Assembly (NCBI GenBank): GCA_947359465.1
Contig: OX375881.1
Span: forward strand, 32,095,742 to 32,159,741
Direction: 5' to 3'
From: Metellina segmentata
Lineage: Eukaryota > Arthropoda > Arachnida > Araneae > Tetragnathidae
Length of the DNA: 64,000 nt
Under the pieces are notes generated by a model. That model was not told the DNA's origin and searched no databases. It saw nothing but the letters and a program-made list of their open reading frames with translations. Shown in pieces: positions 38,915 through 50,674 of the stretch. Both the position numbers and the translations under genes were made by a program. Positions within the stretch are counted from its first letter, which is position 1; each line of letters starts with the position of its first letter.

Positions 38915-41691
38915 GAGGGTTAACAAACCAAGAATTTATTTTATTGGAGTTGATCTATGGAACACAGACATAAATTTGGATGGTGAGTTCCACTTCCACT
39001 AAACAAAAAATGAATGAAATTTTGTAAAATAAAAGAGAAACTCTTTTAATTCAGATGTATTAAATTGATTACCACTGTCATAAATTTCAATGGAAACCCT
39101 ATTTCGACGGAAAATTTCGAATCTATATCTAAACTTAACTTCAGATAACAAATTCCATGTCCTTAGGCGTTACCGTTTCGAAGTTATGAGTACAGAAAGA
39201 TTGATGCAACTAATGTTAAATCAGTTTCTTAGACGTTTATGGATATCATCCTAAATTATATTTTTTAAGAACTGATATTTTGTACCGTATTACTTTTAAA
39301 CAACCCAAGCAAATACATCTAATAATTTATTTAAAATATAGTTTTTGGTTTGTGATGATGATTACTAAATTAACGTTTGAAAAAATTATGAATTGGAAAT
39401 TTTCTGTATTTTGATGGGAATCGATTCAGAGTGACCAACTAATATGCCAACGCAAACTTTCAACTCATTCCAATATTTAGTTTTAGCATTACATTAATTT
39501 TCTTCATCATGGCGAATTTAGAGGAAAACCAAATATTTAAAAAACGTCTGATAAGCATCGGATAATTATTCTCTAATTATTTGCACTTGCATGATAAATG
39601 CACTCGTGAATCGTTTTCACTCGTATAATAAACCCAATGATTCTTGGATCATTATCAAGAGCTGACCAAATACGTTGAAATAGAGTTCAAATTTGAAATT
39701 CGGGTACCTATAACTACAATTAATCTCAATCTACGAATAGCGGTTTACTATGTGGACATGATCCTTCAAATTGGCAGCAACTTTAAGATTGAATATCTCC
39801 GAATAATAAAACTGTAAACTCATGCAATTTCGTTTTTAGTCTGATTAAACAATTTAAAAACTGATAAATGCATCAAAACATGGTTTTTCCATTTGTTGTT
39901 TGTGCAAAACGTGATATGAAGACATCCCCTTGTGCAATTTTGTAGCATTTGAATTTGTAGAGGATGTTATTTCCTATTAAATGATATATATTTGAATAAT
40001 TTCCTCTATTATGAATAGTGCACGAAATAAAGGGAGTGTTTTTTTTACCTACTGTACATCAATGCAGTGAAGCACTGGGCCCCTTGGAAGGTCAAGAAAA
40101 ATATTGTATTACTAAGGCTGGAGGCAGTTGCCCCAAACTAAATCCCCTTAGTCTCTACTAAATATCAAGATATAGCGACAGGAAAGAAATCGAATGTATT
40201 GTTGAAAAATAAAGCTCAAGTGGAATATTGCTCCATGGAGACGTAAATTCTACTACCAACCTAAAGAAATAGATGCCAAACTGGAGACCAGGTTTCAATA
40301 TTCGCCATGGAAGGTTTTTATAGTTGATTTAGACTTGGGATACTTAGAAAGTTCAGTAAGCATGTATTTATGACTAAATAATTTTAAAACCTCTCAAACC
40401 AAAATAGTAGAAGTTTGATAGTTAAACTAAGACTATATGTTAAGACTTTTGATACTAACGTGATGCCTATCATCGACTACAGATTAAACAAAAACTTTTG
40501 AACAGCTATTTTCTTTAAAAATAGATTTTTGCAAGCATTTTCTCTGTAGTCAAAGAAAATTTTTGTATGTATATAAGCGGCATAGCTTTCCAATCAATAC
40601 TTACTCAAGAGACCTTACTGAATAATCGATAATTTTTGCATTCAAAAAGATCGTACACTGTAAAGTATGCTGGTAAAATATGTTCTTCTAGCCCACTATC
40701 AACCTTGACATCAATGATTGATAAGGTCTCCGCCTTTTCAAGTGAAGTCGAAACTGAAGTTTGGGAACATGTCGTGGCAGTCTTTCCCTGTGTCAAAAAA
40801 AGAAGACACAAAAAAATTCCCCTGGGATCTTTTTTACAGGAATGCAAGCGTCATTTCTCGAAAGAAATACTCCATTTTCATGCAAATTAAAATAACTGTT
40901 TCATCAAGGAATGTGAGATATTTAAGGAAAGAATCGAGTTATGTTGTATTGGACCAAGAAGAAAGACGTTGAGTTTTCTTTTTTTTTATTTACGGCAATA
41001 AAGAGAGGCTTTTGTTTTAAATAAAGTAAGAGATTCTATGAGAAGTTTTTGCTTCCAAGGACATTTATTTTGTTAAAAAAATAACATTTGGTCTCTTAAT
41101 GGAATAATTATCCCGTTCTCCTAGAAAATGACCGATGAAAATCGTAGAAAACATAACATTTGAATTAATTTAATGCTCCGAATAATAAACATACCAAAGG
41201 AATAGAGTTTTATGTCTTAAGATATGCTTATCACGTACTATAACCTAAATAATTTATTCTGAGAATTGAATATTTACGCATGCTTGAAAATAGCTAAGTG
41301 TAATGTACCATGGATGCATTAACGTTTAACCAGTCACGTTTAAAATGGCTACCAAAGTAGTTTGCCGCATTGAATAGGCTACTCTTTAAGACTAAAACTA
41401 AATGATTTTAGTGTTAATAAACTGAATACGAACAGATATAAAATTCAAGATGATTTTTTTTCAACGAAGCTAAGAAAAACTTCAGATGCGTTGACTTTTA
41501 CCTTTCAAGGGCCATATTTTGTCAAGCTACAACTAACACAGGGCAAAAAAATAAAAATTTGGGACACTCATATAGAAAATAAAATATAAAAAAATACATT
41601 ATTGCTCCATCTATCACATCTAAATTATTTTTGTTGTTTCACGATATGAGTGTTTCAAAGTTATTTTTACTCAATGTACCAAATGGTAGGT
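38915..41691. other. Unique AT-rich sequence, no gene seen
   Basis: Frames up to 84 codons occur at 40,605-40,972 on both strands, but without a recognisable domain. A short segment at 41,509-41,560 (GGGCCATATTTTGTCAAGCT) belongs to a small dispersed repeat also seen at 42,207 and 61,115. Confidence 0.5.
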
Positions 41692-42000
41692 AATTAGGTA
41701 AAATAACCTCGCACTGGGGCAACAACACATCGGACAATTGGCGAGTGTTTGAATCAATCGCGAAGGGAAATATTTGAGGAAAACACCCGGTAATTTTAAA
41801 CCACGGTCTGACGAGGAGGTCAATACGTGAAATGGCATCCTAATCTCGTGATTTCCACATCACACCAGTACGAGGACCTTTGACGTCACGACAGGTTTAA
41901 CATACCCCACACACATTACGGTTTTTGGTTAGATAAAGTTTTGAACTCATAATCGTCTGGTTGCTGATCTTCTACTCTTCAAACTGGACTAGTATCCTAG
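41692..42000 (-). mobile_element. SINE copy, main family, near full length
   Basis: Reversed copy with TAACCTCGCACTGGGGCAAC at the 3' end, AAACCACGGTCTGACGAGGA in the body, TGACGTCACGACAGGTTTAA, and a decayed tRNA-like head at the right (TGAACTCATAATCGTCTGGT, CTACTCTTCAAACTGG). Confidence 0.8.
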
Positions 42001-43959
42001 ACCTAATGATTCGATTGCCTTTCATACTTCAAATAAGTCTGCAAGCACTTTCCTCTAATATTTCACTGTAGATTTGTTGGAAGAATGCCATTTTTTTTAT
42101 TTTCTTTATTTTCAAAAAATAGGATGGATCACGATAATGATATATATGTGGTAAAACATTTATACTTGATTGGTTGAGTGTTAGGGCTCAAGTCAAGGGC
42201 CACATATTTGGTCAAGCTGAGCCAAACACACAAAAGAGGGCGTGGCATTGTGAGAAACGCCGTTGTGCTTGACCTTTAGGAAGGGTCACTTGCAGGCATA
42301 TTTTGAATCAGAATACATCGGAATGCCGAATATATTCTGATTTTTTATTTTGGCACCAACTGGTCTTCATTCTCCGCTCGCTTGAAAAGAAAAGGTGGTG
42401 TTCGTTCAGATGATCTCTGATTGATATTGAATTTTACCATTGGGTCATTTTTAGACTGCGGCATAGCGCGGTAGAGACGACGCTTAGAGAGCGGGAGAGC
42501 CAGAAGCAGCGAATAAGGTTGATTCCTCGCGCTGGACCTGTGAGATACATACTTTTATGTATCGGCTTAGCGAAGTTAATGTGATGTTGTAAATACTGTT
42601 TATAGTCTTAATGTTCTAGGAATAATAAGAATGTAAATATCTTAGCAGTTGGTTGTCTTTTGTACGATTCGTAATGTTTTCACGATTCCGTTTTGGGGCG
42701 ACGACACCAAATATATATTGAGCTAGGAAGGAATATAATCTGTGCCACCTAAAACTGGCAGGTTTCTAGTGCAGTGAGCGAACTCACTGAGTCACCGAGC
42801 AAAACTCACTGAGTCACCGAGCAAAACTCACTGAGAAATGTCCGTTCACTTCTTGCTCCTTGTTGGGAATATGTAAAAATTCAAGTGTCCACCAATTATT
42901 CAATGTAAGAGGAATGGTACTCTTAACTACATTTTAAAACGAAAGAAGCTGCTTCACACTAAACAGTAAACTCCGAAAACTGCCATTTAGATAACATCAA
43001 CTGAAACCTTCGAAGCATGTAAAACATCCAAAATAGTTGTATAATTAGTTTGAAACTCTCTGACGGCCGTATTCACAAGTCTCAGTCTCGAGTTAATTCT
43101 TGGGTAAGGGTTATCTAAGAACCATAACCAAGATCCGGATTTTAGAAGAACCGCATTCACAAACCACGAATTAAGTAATCCGCCGATTAAAGTGTTAAGC
43201 TCTCTGTGATTGGCTGTTATCGTTTCTCCTGTTGTTGTTTACATTTCTTAATACGCCCGAATCTGCATTCATAATGGTCAATTACTTTATCGGCAGAATT
43301 GATTCCATATCGTGATTTCACTGAAATGCATTCGGTATAGTTTTAACAACGCATCGTATTTTGAGTTAAGAAATAGATAAATGTACAGGTATTTCATTTC
43401 AGTATGGATTCTTATAGAAACTTATGTTAAGCAAGAAAGTATAATACACAATCCCTTGACAAATCAGTATAATCCGATTATATCCGTACTCGTCGGTACT
43501 GATGTGTTGGTGCAAAGTGAAGTAAGTTGCATTCGAATTATTCTTTTATTCATAATAAAAAATATTTTTTTTTATTCCACGACGTATTCGCATCGGCCTT
43601 GGTCAAACAAAAATCAGAAAAAAAACCTATTTTAAATGCTTTTTACTTTAGTTAACTTAATCATCCTAACCCGTACCAGACTAGGTTATGCATTAGGGTC
43701 AGTGTTTGTTTCTTGTTGTCTACAAGAAATTTTACTACCACTAGTTTCGTCATGTGACTAACTAATGTTGAGGTTTAGGAATTGACGGTTTTTAATGCTG
43801 GTATGTTAGTTAACCCTCTGAGGGGTTCAATAATGAACATTTCCAACTGGAAATCCAACAGTATTCCTTGCATGACCTCTAATCAATTTCGACAGAATTT
43901 TTCCAAAGGATTCCATTTTGAAAAAGGAGAAAAATAATTTTTTGAAATAATTCTGCTCT
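42001..43959. other. Unique sequence with a possible LTR-like stretch
   Basis: 42,430-42,720 has some look of a retrotransposon LTR: a GC-rich leader (AGAGAGCGGGAGAGCCAGAA), an AATAATAAGAATG stretch and TTTTGGGGCGACGACACC. I could not find a matching second LTR or termini. 42,781-42,836 has 2.5 copies of a 22-bp repeat (AACTCACTGAGTCACCGAGC plus AA). No gene recognised. Confidence 0.35.
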
Positions 43960-43984
43960 AAGGAAATGCCCATCAGAATATTAC

Positions 43985-44165
43985 TTAAGTATTATTTTCT
44001 AAATAAATGACCTACATAATATTACTTATGCATTCTTTTCTACGGAAATGAACAATATAATATAACTTAAGTATTCCTTTCTTCCGAAAGGACTAACATA
44101 ATATTTTACTTGTTTTCTTTTCTACGGAAACTTACCCCAAGAATATATTCTATAAAAAAATATTC
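43985..44165 (+). repeat. Degenerate ~50-bp tandem repeat
   Basis: TTTTCTACGGAAATGA-like blocks occur near 43,994, 44,036, 44,087 and 44,137, each followed by an ATAATATTACTT-like segment. The block lies just upstream of the 30-bp minisatellite. Confidence 0.6.
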
Positions 44166-44275
44166 TAAAGATCTTCTGAGGCAAGGATCAATAGAAACTT
44201 TATGGGATTATTGATTTCCAAGTTAAGATGTAATAGAAGGTTTCCAAAAGATTTTTTTCTAAGGAAATTCCATAG

Positions 44276-44770
44276 AATCTTTTTAAAGGTTGAAGGAATG
44301 CTTGAATTCTTTCTAAAGGTTGAAGAAATGATTAAATTCTTTATAAAGGTTGAAGGAATGCTTGAATTCCTTTTAAAAGTTGAAGGAATGCTTGAATTCT
44401 TTCTAAAGGTTGAAGGAATGCATAAGTTCTTTCAAAAGGTTGAAGGGATACTTGAATTCCTTCTAAAGGTTGAAGGAATGCTTGAATTCTTTCTAAAGGT
44501 TGAAAGAATGCATAAGTTCTTTCTAAAGGTTGAAGGAATACTTGAATTCATTCTAAAGGTTGAAGGAATGCTTGAATTCTTTCTAAAGGTTGAAGGAATG
44601 CATAAGTTATTTCAAAAGGTTGAAAGAATACTTGAATTCCTTCTAAAGGTTGAAGGAATGCTTGTATTATTTCTAAAGGTTGAAGGAATGCATAAGTTCT
44701 TTCAAAAGGTTGAAAGAATACTTGAATTCCTTCTAAAGGTTGAAGAAATGCTTGAATTCTTTCACTCAAT
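44276..44770 (+). repeat. 30-bp minisatellite, 16 units, with 90-bp higher-order period
   Basis: The core TTCTAAAGGTTGAAGGAATG repeats every 30 bp with no length change for 480 bp. The plus-strand frame 44,202-44,801 (199 codons) therefore reads as a ten-residue repeat, LEFFLKVEGM, with variants HKFFQKVE and LEFLLKVE. From about 44,340 the variants cycle in threes, giving a 90-bp period. The first 30 or so codons show no signal peptide or domain and the minus strand is also partly open, so I treat it as a minisatellite rather than a gene. Confidence 0.85.
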
Positions 44771-44801
44771 TGATATGGTTAGCTTGTCATTAAATGTGTA
44801 G

Positions 44802-45828
44802 TTGGGTAAAAGACACTACTCAGGCTACAAAACTATACAAATCAGTAACTGCGTGGTGCTCAGAGGTAAACAGTCAACAAGAAGGGAATTGAGTTTGAAA
44901 ATGACAAAATTGACATTTTCTTTCAAAATTCAAGTTATCGATAGGTAGGTATATATCCCGATCCAAACTAAGAATGTGGTTGATTAGTAAACAAGGGGCC
45001 TCCGACCCGTGCTCGCCTACGCTAGCTAAACCCAGATGATTGCTATAAAATCCCATTTGATTTGCTTGGCAAACCATACTTTCCGTGCCATGACGTCACA
45101 GCGAGATTTACAAGGCCAGATAGAACGATACAACGTTTCATCTCCTCGCTGAACAATTTGTACCGCGAAATCATACTTTCATCGCATCGAATTTATTTAT
45201 GAACCAATTTAAAAATAAATATACCGTCAGAACGAGTACATTCTAAGCTTTCACTTGATGGTTTCAAATTTTAAAATTAATACTAATAATCTATACATAT
45301 GACAGTTTTAACAAAAAAAATAACGAAAATTTACCAATTTTTTCCGAATTTCAAAAAATTATTACCAGGAATAAAATTTTTTTTTAAATTCACGTTTAGA
45401 ATAACTCCAAAAAAAATCACGGCTGAAGACAGAAAATTTGTACGCATTTTGCTCACTCTTGTTAGAAATTTCGCTTTTTTCGACTTTGACACTTTATGCA
45501 CTTAATGCACCCAAAAATAACAGCCCCATCGGAAAAAATATCTTCTCTATCTTGTTCCCTGTACAATTATGAACAAACCATGTTAGTTTCTTAATTTTCT
45601 GATCCGTACTTTCTCGGGAAACCGTTTAAGAATTGAGCGAAAAAAGCGAATTTCCAATCCTGCTGCTGCAGAGGCAGTAACGTTTTTTTTAATATAGAGA
45701 CATATGTATTTCGGGAAAATTTTCATCTAATCGTAAGTAGATAGGTTTGGTTTTGCGCGAAACAACGTCAAGAAAATGGGCATTCAGATGAGAAAAATTA
45801 TACTGCCACATATGCTAGAAATACAATA
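44802..45828. other. Unique sequence with one small dispersed repeat
   Basis: The segment near 45,030-45,080 resembles, in reverse complement, the repeat at 32,740-32,775. The rest is AT-rich with weak frames only. Confidence 0.5.
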
Positions 45829-46450
45829 ACGTGTTCAAAAAAAAAAGTCACATAACTTAATATTTCGTTGGACCACCTTTAGCACGAATAACGGCTTCCA
45901 TTCGTCGTGGCATTGTTGCAGTGAGCTTACGTACAGTGTCCATTTGGATTTTTGGCCACAGTTGCAACAAGAGGTCTCTCGAAACCTCGATGAATAAAGG
46001 AAGATTGGAATGCTCACTTAAATCGTTTTCGAGTATGTCCCACAGATTCTCGATGGGATTGAGGTCTGGACTTTGCGGTGGCCAAATCATATGTGTGAAC
46101 GATGTATCATGCTCACTACACCTAGATTTCACAGTTCCAGCTCGGTGTACTTTGGCGTTATCGTTTTGAAATACACCACTGCCGTCAGGGATGAAAAAGT
46201 CCATTGCTGGCACAACCTGATCATCCAAGATGTTGCGGTACTGTGCAGACTTCATTTTGTTGATGCACAATGTTGTGGAGCCCAGTGTCCAGCTGAACAG
46301 AAGCAACCCCATATCATTACACTGCCTACTGACAAGTGCACAGTGGGAACGATACATGTAGGGTCCTATGCTTCATGTGGCTGTCTTCGAGTCTTGATGC
46401 GTCCGGCGTTTTGAAAAAGCGTAAATCGTGACTCGAATCGAATCTGCACG
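45829..46450 (-). mobile_element. Tc1-like transposon, 5'-truncated (element B)
   Basis: Retains the 3' end of a Tc1-like element: a terminal stretch starting ACGTGTTCAAAA just inside a TA at 45,827-45,828, then the C-terminal two-thirds of the transposase. Sequence beyond about 46,450, where the DNA-binding half and the other terminus should lie, is unrelated. A SINE fragment follows at 46,566. Confidence 0.82.
45857..46445 (-). pseudogene. Tc1-like transposase pseudogene of element B (DD36E type)
   Basis: The upstream segment reads RFESRFTLFQNAGRIKTRRQ then PHEA and a stop (TAG), then MIWGC. A frameshift near 46,300 leads to the frame that carries the rest: QYRNILDDQVVPAMDFF, FQNDNAKVHRA with the second catalytic aspartate, and WPPQSPDLNPIENLWD with the catalytic glutamate. 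I count 36 residues between them, the DD36E arrangement known from the Incomer group of Tc1-like elements. The first catalytic motif (usually SDESRF) is altered to FESRF. The protein ends IRAKGGPTKY at the stop 45,857-45,859. One stop, one frameshift and the missing N-terminus make it inactive. Confidence 0.85.
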
Positions 46451-46565
46451 CCCACATCTACCAGCCTTATAAAAGGAATAGAATATAAATTTCTAACACA
46501 TTGGATTTCTGGATCTTGTGCCAGAAAAACCAAATCAACCAATCAACAAACCTAACACATTGGTG

Positions 46566-46672
46566 GTGTAGTGTGGAAGTTTGGAGGGTCAGGTGTTACC
46601 TCGTTATCTTACCGTATCTCAAAAATACGTGGTGTTGTCCTAGGACCAGTCCGGTTAGGATTGACCATTAAA
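46566..46672 (+). mobile_element. SINE fragment, main family
   Basis: GTGTGGAAGTTTGGAGGGTC, CAGGTGTTACCTCGTTATC and TACGTGGTGTTGTCCTAGG match the middle of the main SINE in plus orientation. Head and tail are missing. Confidence 0.7.
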
Positions 46673-47423
46673 ATTCCAACCTACCAAACGCATTGATTTA
46701 TACTTTTTTATATTGTGATATGCGTTGCAACCCCAAATCAATCAAACACATTGAGTAAATAACACATAATTGGTCAATTTTCGTAAAACATTTCCATTAA
46801 TGATAGTTGATTCTGTATACTTTTATTGCGTGTGTGTAATTTTGCTTCAATTGAAATACAAAACCTCAATTACATTTTTAAGAATAAACGGTAAATTAAT
46901 GTAATGTATTTTTTTCATCACTTTCATATCTATTTTTTGCCCTCATTAAAATTAAAAAAAAAGTAATTTAAATTATGGTTTGGGTACACAATATTTCCAA
47001 GTATTGGAATTAATTTCTATACCTTGTACGTACATTTCATTTAAAGTAATACGTCTAATTACATTTTTTAAGGGAGATATATGTATATATCTTCCTATTA
47101 ACAATTTAAGAGAAAATACACGTTGAAAATTTATTTCGCTTTCCTTCTCATAAGTATAAATAATTAATGAAAAACTTACTTTAAAATTACTGCGAAGAAT
47201 TCTTATTTTTCTATAACTAAGCTGCATGTGACTTAATAAAAACAGACAATTCTTGTATGATTTTCCATACGCTAATTATACAAAAAATAACACAAAATGC
47301 GTAATTTTTGGTACACAGTTTTTAATATGCGTAACATATTGTTTACAAAACAATTAGAAGAAAAAATAATAATATAATATTCATAGTTAAAAACTTGTAC
47401 AATGCTATAGTATTTTTAAATAG
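46673..47423. other. Unique AT-rich sequence, no gene seen
   Basis: One 84-codon minus frame at 46,973-47,227 has no recognisable domain. Confidence 0.5.
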
Positions 47424-47512
47424 GGAGGCAGGTATTTAATTAAAGTTGCACTGGAGAAACACAAGGCGCTATCGGTGGCGGTCCGGAATCAACCCCTGAA
47501 GGGAGAGATCGG
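47424..47512 (-). mobile_element. SINE 3'-end fragment, main family
   Basis: GGTATTTAATTAAAGTTGCA, CGCTATCGGTGGCGGTCC and ATCAACCCCTGAAGGGAGAG match the reversed 3' end of the main SINE. Confidence 0.7.
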
Positions 47513-48411
47513 AGCATTTGTATTAAAACATACTGTTTAATATCTTACTCAATTAATGTAACATGAATTCTTAGAAGCAAAAACACATGGCAGTACCTGA
47601 TGATTTTGCTTGTATAATGCCCTCTCATTGGAGTTACCTTAAAATGTAGTTTATCGCCATTTTGGCATGGTTTAGCGTTTAACTACTAGTGAATGTTGTT
47701 CAATCAACTATCCTATATCAATTTCGGAATTTTTACTTTGCAATTTTTTTATTTACGAAGTGCTCAAATCGTATTCGGAGAAACAATTCAAGTGTCATCA
47801 AACTCAGAATACGTACAGGCAAGACGTATCGCCGTTGAAACACTACTGCCCCCCTATATTTAGCTTGACAGAAAATTCTTTAATTAACAACATTCATTTC
47901 ACAAAAATACATTTAACCGTCATATTTCACATGTTTTGATCTGACTGTACCCAGGACGCCATTTTAATACAAAATAATCGAACAAAATTGTAAGATTGTT
48001 ACTGTTGGTATTTTAAAATTTTGTTTTGCTGTGAAGGTGTCAAACTGTCAGTAATTTTTTGCATTTAGTGGCAAAATATTTTGTCTCAAATAGAAAAATA
48101 TAGCCATTAAGTTCAATTTGAGGAACATAACTGTTGAAACTGCTTGAAAAGTTTTTAGAATTTTATGACGCTTGATTCTTTATCAGTTATTAGAATTCAG
48201 ATTTAGAAGAACGACAAATTCAGAATTCAATCAGATCTCAATTCGATGGTCGCTGTTATGCCAGTAGGTAGTTTTCACTTGGCAGTCAACTCTGATGTTT
48301 GTGTTTAATCTGTATTATATTTTCATCCCCTATTATTATGTTAAAATTAAATAAAACACATCTGAAAAGGAACGCCTACTAACCATAAATTTTAAACTTA
48401 TTTATTGTAGT
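47513..48411. other. Unique AT-rich sequence, no gene seen
   Basis: Nothing recognised. Confidence 0.5.
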
Positions 48412-48610
48412 GCGTGGGTAGTTTAAGTAACGTCGCACTGAAGCAACACAACGGGCTAATGGTAACAGTCCATGTTATATCCTGAAGAGAGAGAGAACTG
48501 AGGACAACATGCCATAATTTTGAACCACAGTCAGATGATGAGGTCAACACCTGTGCTGGTACCCCACTTATCAAAACGTATTTACGCCAATGTGGACGCG
48601 ATGAAGTCGC
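48412..48610 (-). mobile_element. SINE fragment joined to the 174-bp satellite
   Basis: Reversed 3' half of the main SINE: AGTAACGTCGCACTGAAGCA, CAACGGGCTAATGG, TTTTGAACCACAGTCAGATG and GAGGTCAACACCTGTGCTGG. The match continues into CGCCAATGTGGACGCGATGA then AGTCGC, where the first 174-bp unit begins (48,600). The SINE head is missing. Confidence 0.75.
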
Positions 48611-50674
48611 CAGTGTGGACTGCCTGCCTTGGGTACTCCATCCTTGGGGGTCAAATGGAAAATACTGAAGACATCAAGCAGGCTGGAGCGTACCGAGGGT
48701 TTCAATGCAAACCGGATATATATGTGTCGCCAAGTATACCAGAAGGATGGAAAAATAATCGCTGTGTGAAGGATTGATGGATTCGCCAGTGTATACAGCC
48801 TGCCGTGTGTACGCAATACTTGGGGGTCAAATGGAATATACTGAAGACATCACGCAGGTTGGAGCTTACCGAGGGTTTCAATGCGAACCGGCAATATATG
48901 TCGCCAAGTATACCAGAAGGATGGAAAAATAACCGCTGTGTGAAGGATTGATGAATCCGCCAGTGTGCACAGCCTACCGTGGTTACGCCATCCTTGGGGG
49001 TCAAATGGAAAATACTGAAGGCATCACGCAGGCTGGAGCGTACCGAGGATTTCAATGTGAACCGGCGATATATGTCGCCAAGTATACCAGAAGGCTGGAA
49101 AAATAACCGCTGTGTGAAGGATTGGTTAATCCGCCAGTGTGGACAGCCTACCGTGGGTACTCCATACTTAGGGGACGAATGGAAAATACTGAAGACATCA
49201 AGCAGGCTGGAGCGTACCGAGGATTTCAATGCGAACCGGCGATATATGTCGCCAAGTATACCAGAAGGCTGGAAAAATAACCGCTGTGTGAAGGATTGGT
49301 TAATCCGCCAGTGTGGACAGCCTACCGTGGGTACTCCATACTTAGGGGACGAATGGAAAATACTGAAGACATCAAGCAGGCTGGAGCGTACCGAGGATTT
49401 CATTGCGAACCGGCGATATATGTCGCCAAGTATACCAGAAGGCTGGAAAAATAACCGCTGTGTGAAGGATTGGTTAATCCGCCAGTGTGGACAGCCTACC
49501 GTGGGTACTCCATACTTAGGGGACGAATGGAAAATACTGAAGACATCACGCAGGCTGGAGCGTACCGAGGATTTCAATGCGAACCGGCGATATATGTAGC
49601 CAAGTATACCAGAAGGCTGGAAAAATAACCGCTGTGTGAAGGATTGGTTAATCCGCCAGTGTGGACAGCCTACCGTGGGTACTCCATACTTAGGGGACGA
49701 ATGGAAAATACTGAAGACATCACGCAGGTTGGAGCGTACCGAGGATTTCAATGCGAACCGGCGATATATGTCGCCAAGTATACCAGAAGGCTGGAAAAAT
49801 AACCGCTGTGTGAAGGATTGGTTAATCCGCCAGTGTGGACAGCCTACCGTGGGTACTCCATACTTAAGGGACGAATGGAAAATACTGAAGACATCAAGCA
49901 GGCTGGAGCGTACCGAGGGTTTCAATGCGAACCGGCGATATATGTCGCCAAGTATACCAAAAGGATGGGAAAATAACCGCTGTGTGAAGGATTGATGAAT
50001 CCGCCAGTGTGTACAGCCTACCGTGGGTACGCCATCCTTGGGGGTCAAATGGAAAATACTGAAAACAACACGCAGGCTGGAGCGAACCGAGAGTTTCAAT
50101 GCGAACCTTCGATATATGTCGCCAAGTATACCAGAAGGATGGAAAAATAACCGCTGGGTGAAGGATTGATGAATCCGACATTGTGGACAGCCTACCGTGG
50201 GTACGCCATCCTTGGGGGTCAAATGGAAAATACTGAAGGCATCACGTAAGCTGGAGCGTACCGAGGGTTTCAATGCGAACCTTCGATACATGTCGCCAAG
50301 TATACCAGAAGGATGGAAAAATAACCGCTGTGTGAAGGATTGATGAATCCGCCAGTGTGGACAGCCTACCGTGGGTACGCCATCCTTGGGGGTCAAATGG
50401 AAAATACTGAAGGCATCACGCAGGCTGGAGCGTACCGAGGGTTACAATGCGAACCTTCGATACATGTCGCCAAGTATACCAGAAGGATGGAAAAATAACC
50501 GCTGTGTGAAGGATTGATGAATCCGCCAGTGTGGACAGCCTACCGTGGGTACGCCATCCTTGGGGGTCAAATGGAAAATGCTGAAGGCATCACGCAGGCT
50601 GGAGCGTAACGAGGGTTGCAATGCGAACCGGCGATATATGTCGCCAATTATACCAGCAGGATTGAAAAATAACT
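48600..50674 (+). repeat. 174-bp satellite array, about 12 units
   Basis: The anchor GGAAAAATAACCGCTGTGTG recurs at exact 174-bp steps; its AAAAATAA begins at 48,751, 48,925, 49,099, 49,273, 49,447, 49,621, 49,795, 49,969 (one base changed), 50,143, 50,317, 50,491 and 50,665. There is no indel in the array. Because 174 is 58 codons, long frames are open on both strands (minus 48,702-50,396, 564 codons; plus 48,979-49,599 and 49,636-49,995). Two unit types exist: type A (CGCCATCCTTGGGGGTCAAA, GGATTGATGAATCC) at both sides and type B (CTCCATACTTAGGGGACGAA, GGATTGGTTAATCC) in the centre. The left end fuses with a SINE and the right end stops in unique DNA at about 50,674. Confidence 0.93.
49119..49990 (+). 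repeat. Type-B core of the 174-bp satellite
   Basis: Five consecutive units carry the linked variants GGATTGGTTAATCCGCCAG and TACTCCATACTTAGGGGACG (the last reads CTTAAGGGACG). Outer units have GGATTGATGAATCC and CCATCCTTGGGGGTCAAATG. A run of identical variant units in the middle indicates a later local amplification. Confidence 0.85.

Noticed and set aside
40605..40972. Overlapping 80-84 codon frames on both strands as a small gene
   Set aside because: No domain, no start context, and both strands equally open; likely chance.
42430..42720. Solo LTR of a retrotransposon
   Set aside because: The composition is suggestive, but no matching LTR, target duplication, primer-binding site or retroviral-type gene is visible.
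43065..43330. Another MITE beginning GGCCGTATTCACAAG
   Set aside because: CCGTATTCACAAG and CCGCATTCACAAACC recur 80 bp apart, but no inverted terminus or target duplication could be identified.
44202..44801. 199-codon repetitive protein as a confident gene
   Set aside because: The 30-bp period alone keeps the frame open and no promoter, signal or domain is visible; kept as a minisatellite with a note.
48702..50396. 564-codon minus-strand frame as a repetitive protein gene
   Set aside because: The frame follows from the 174-bp period (58 codons); the plus strand is open too and the array is a satellite with indel-free units.
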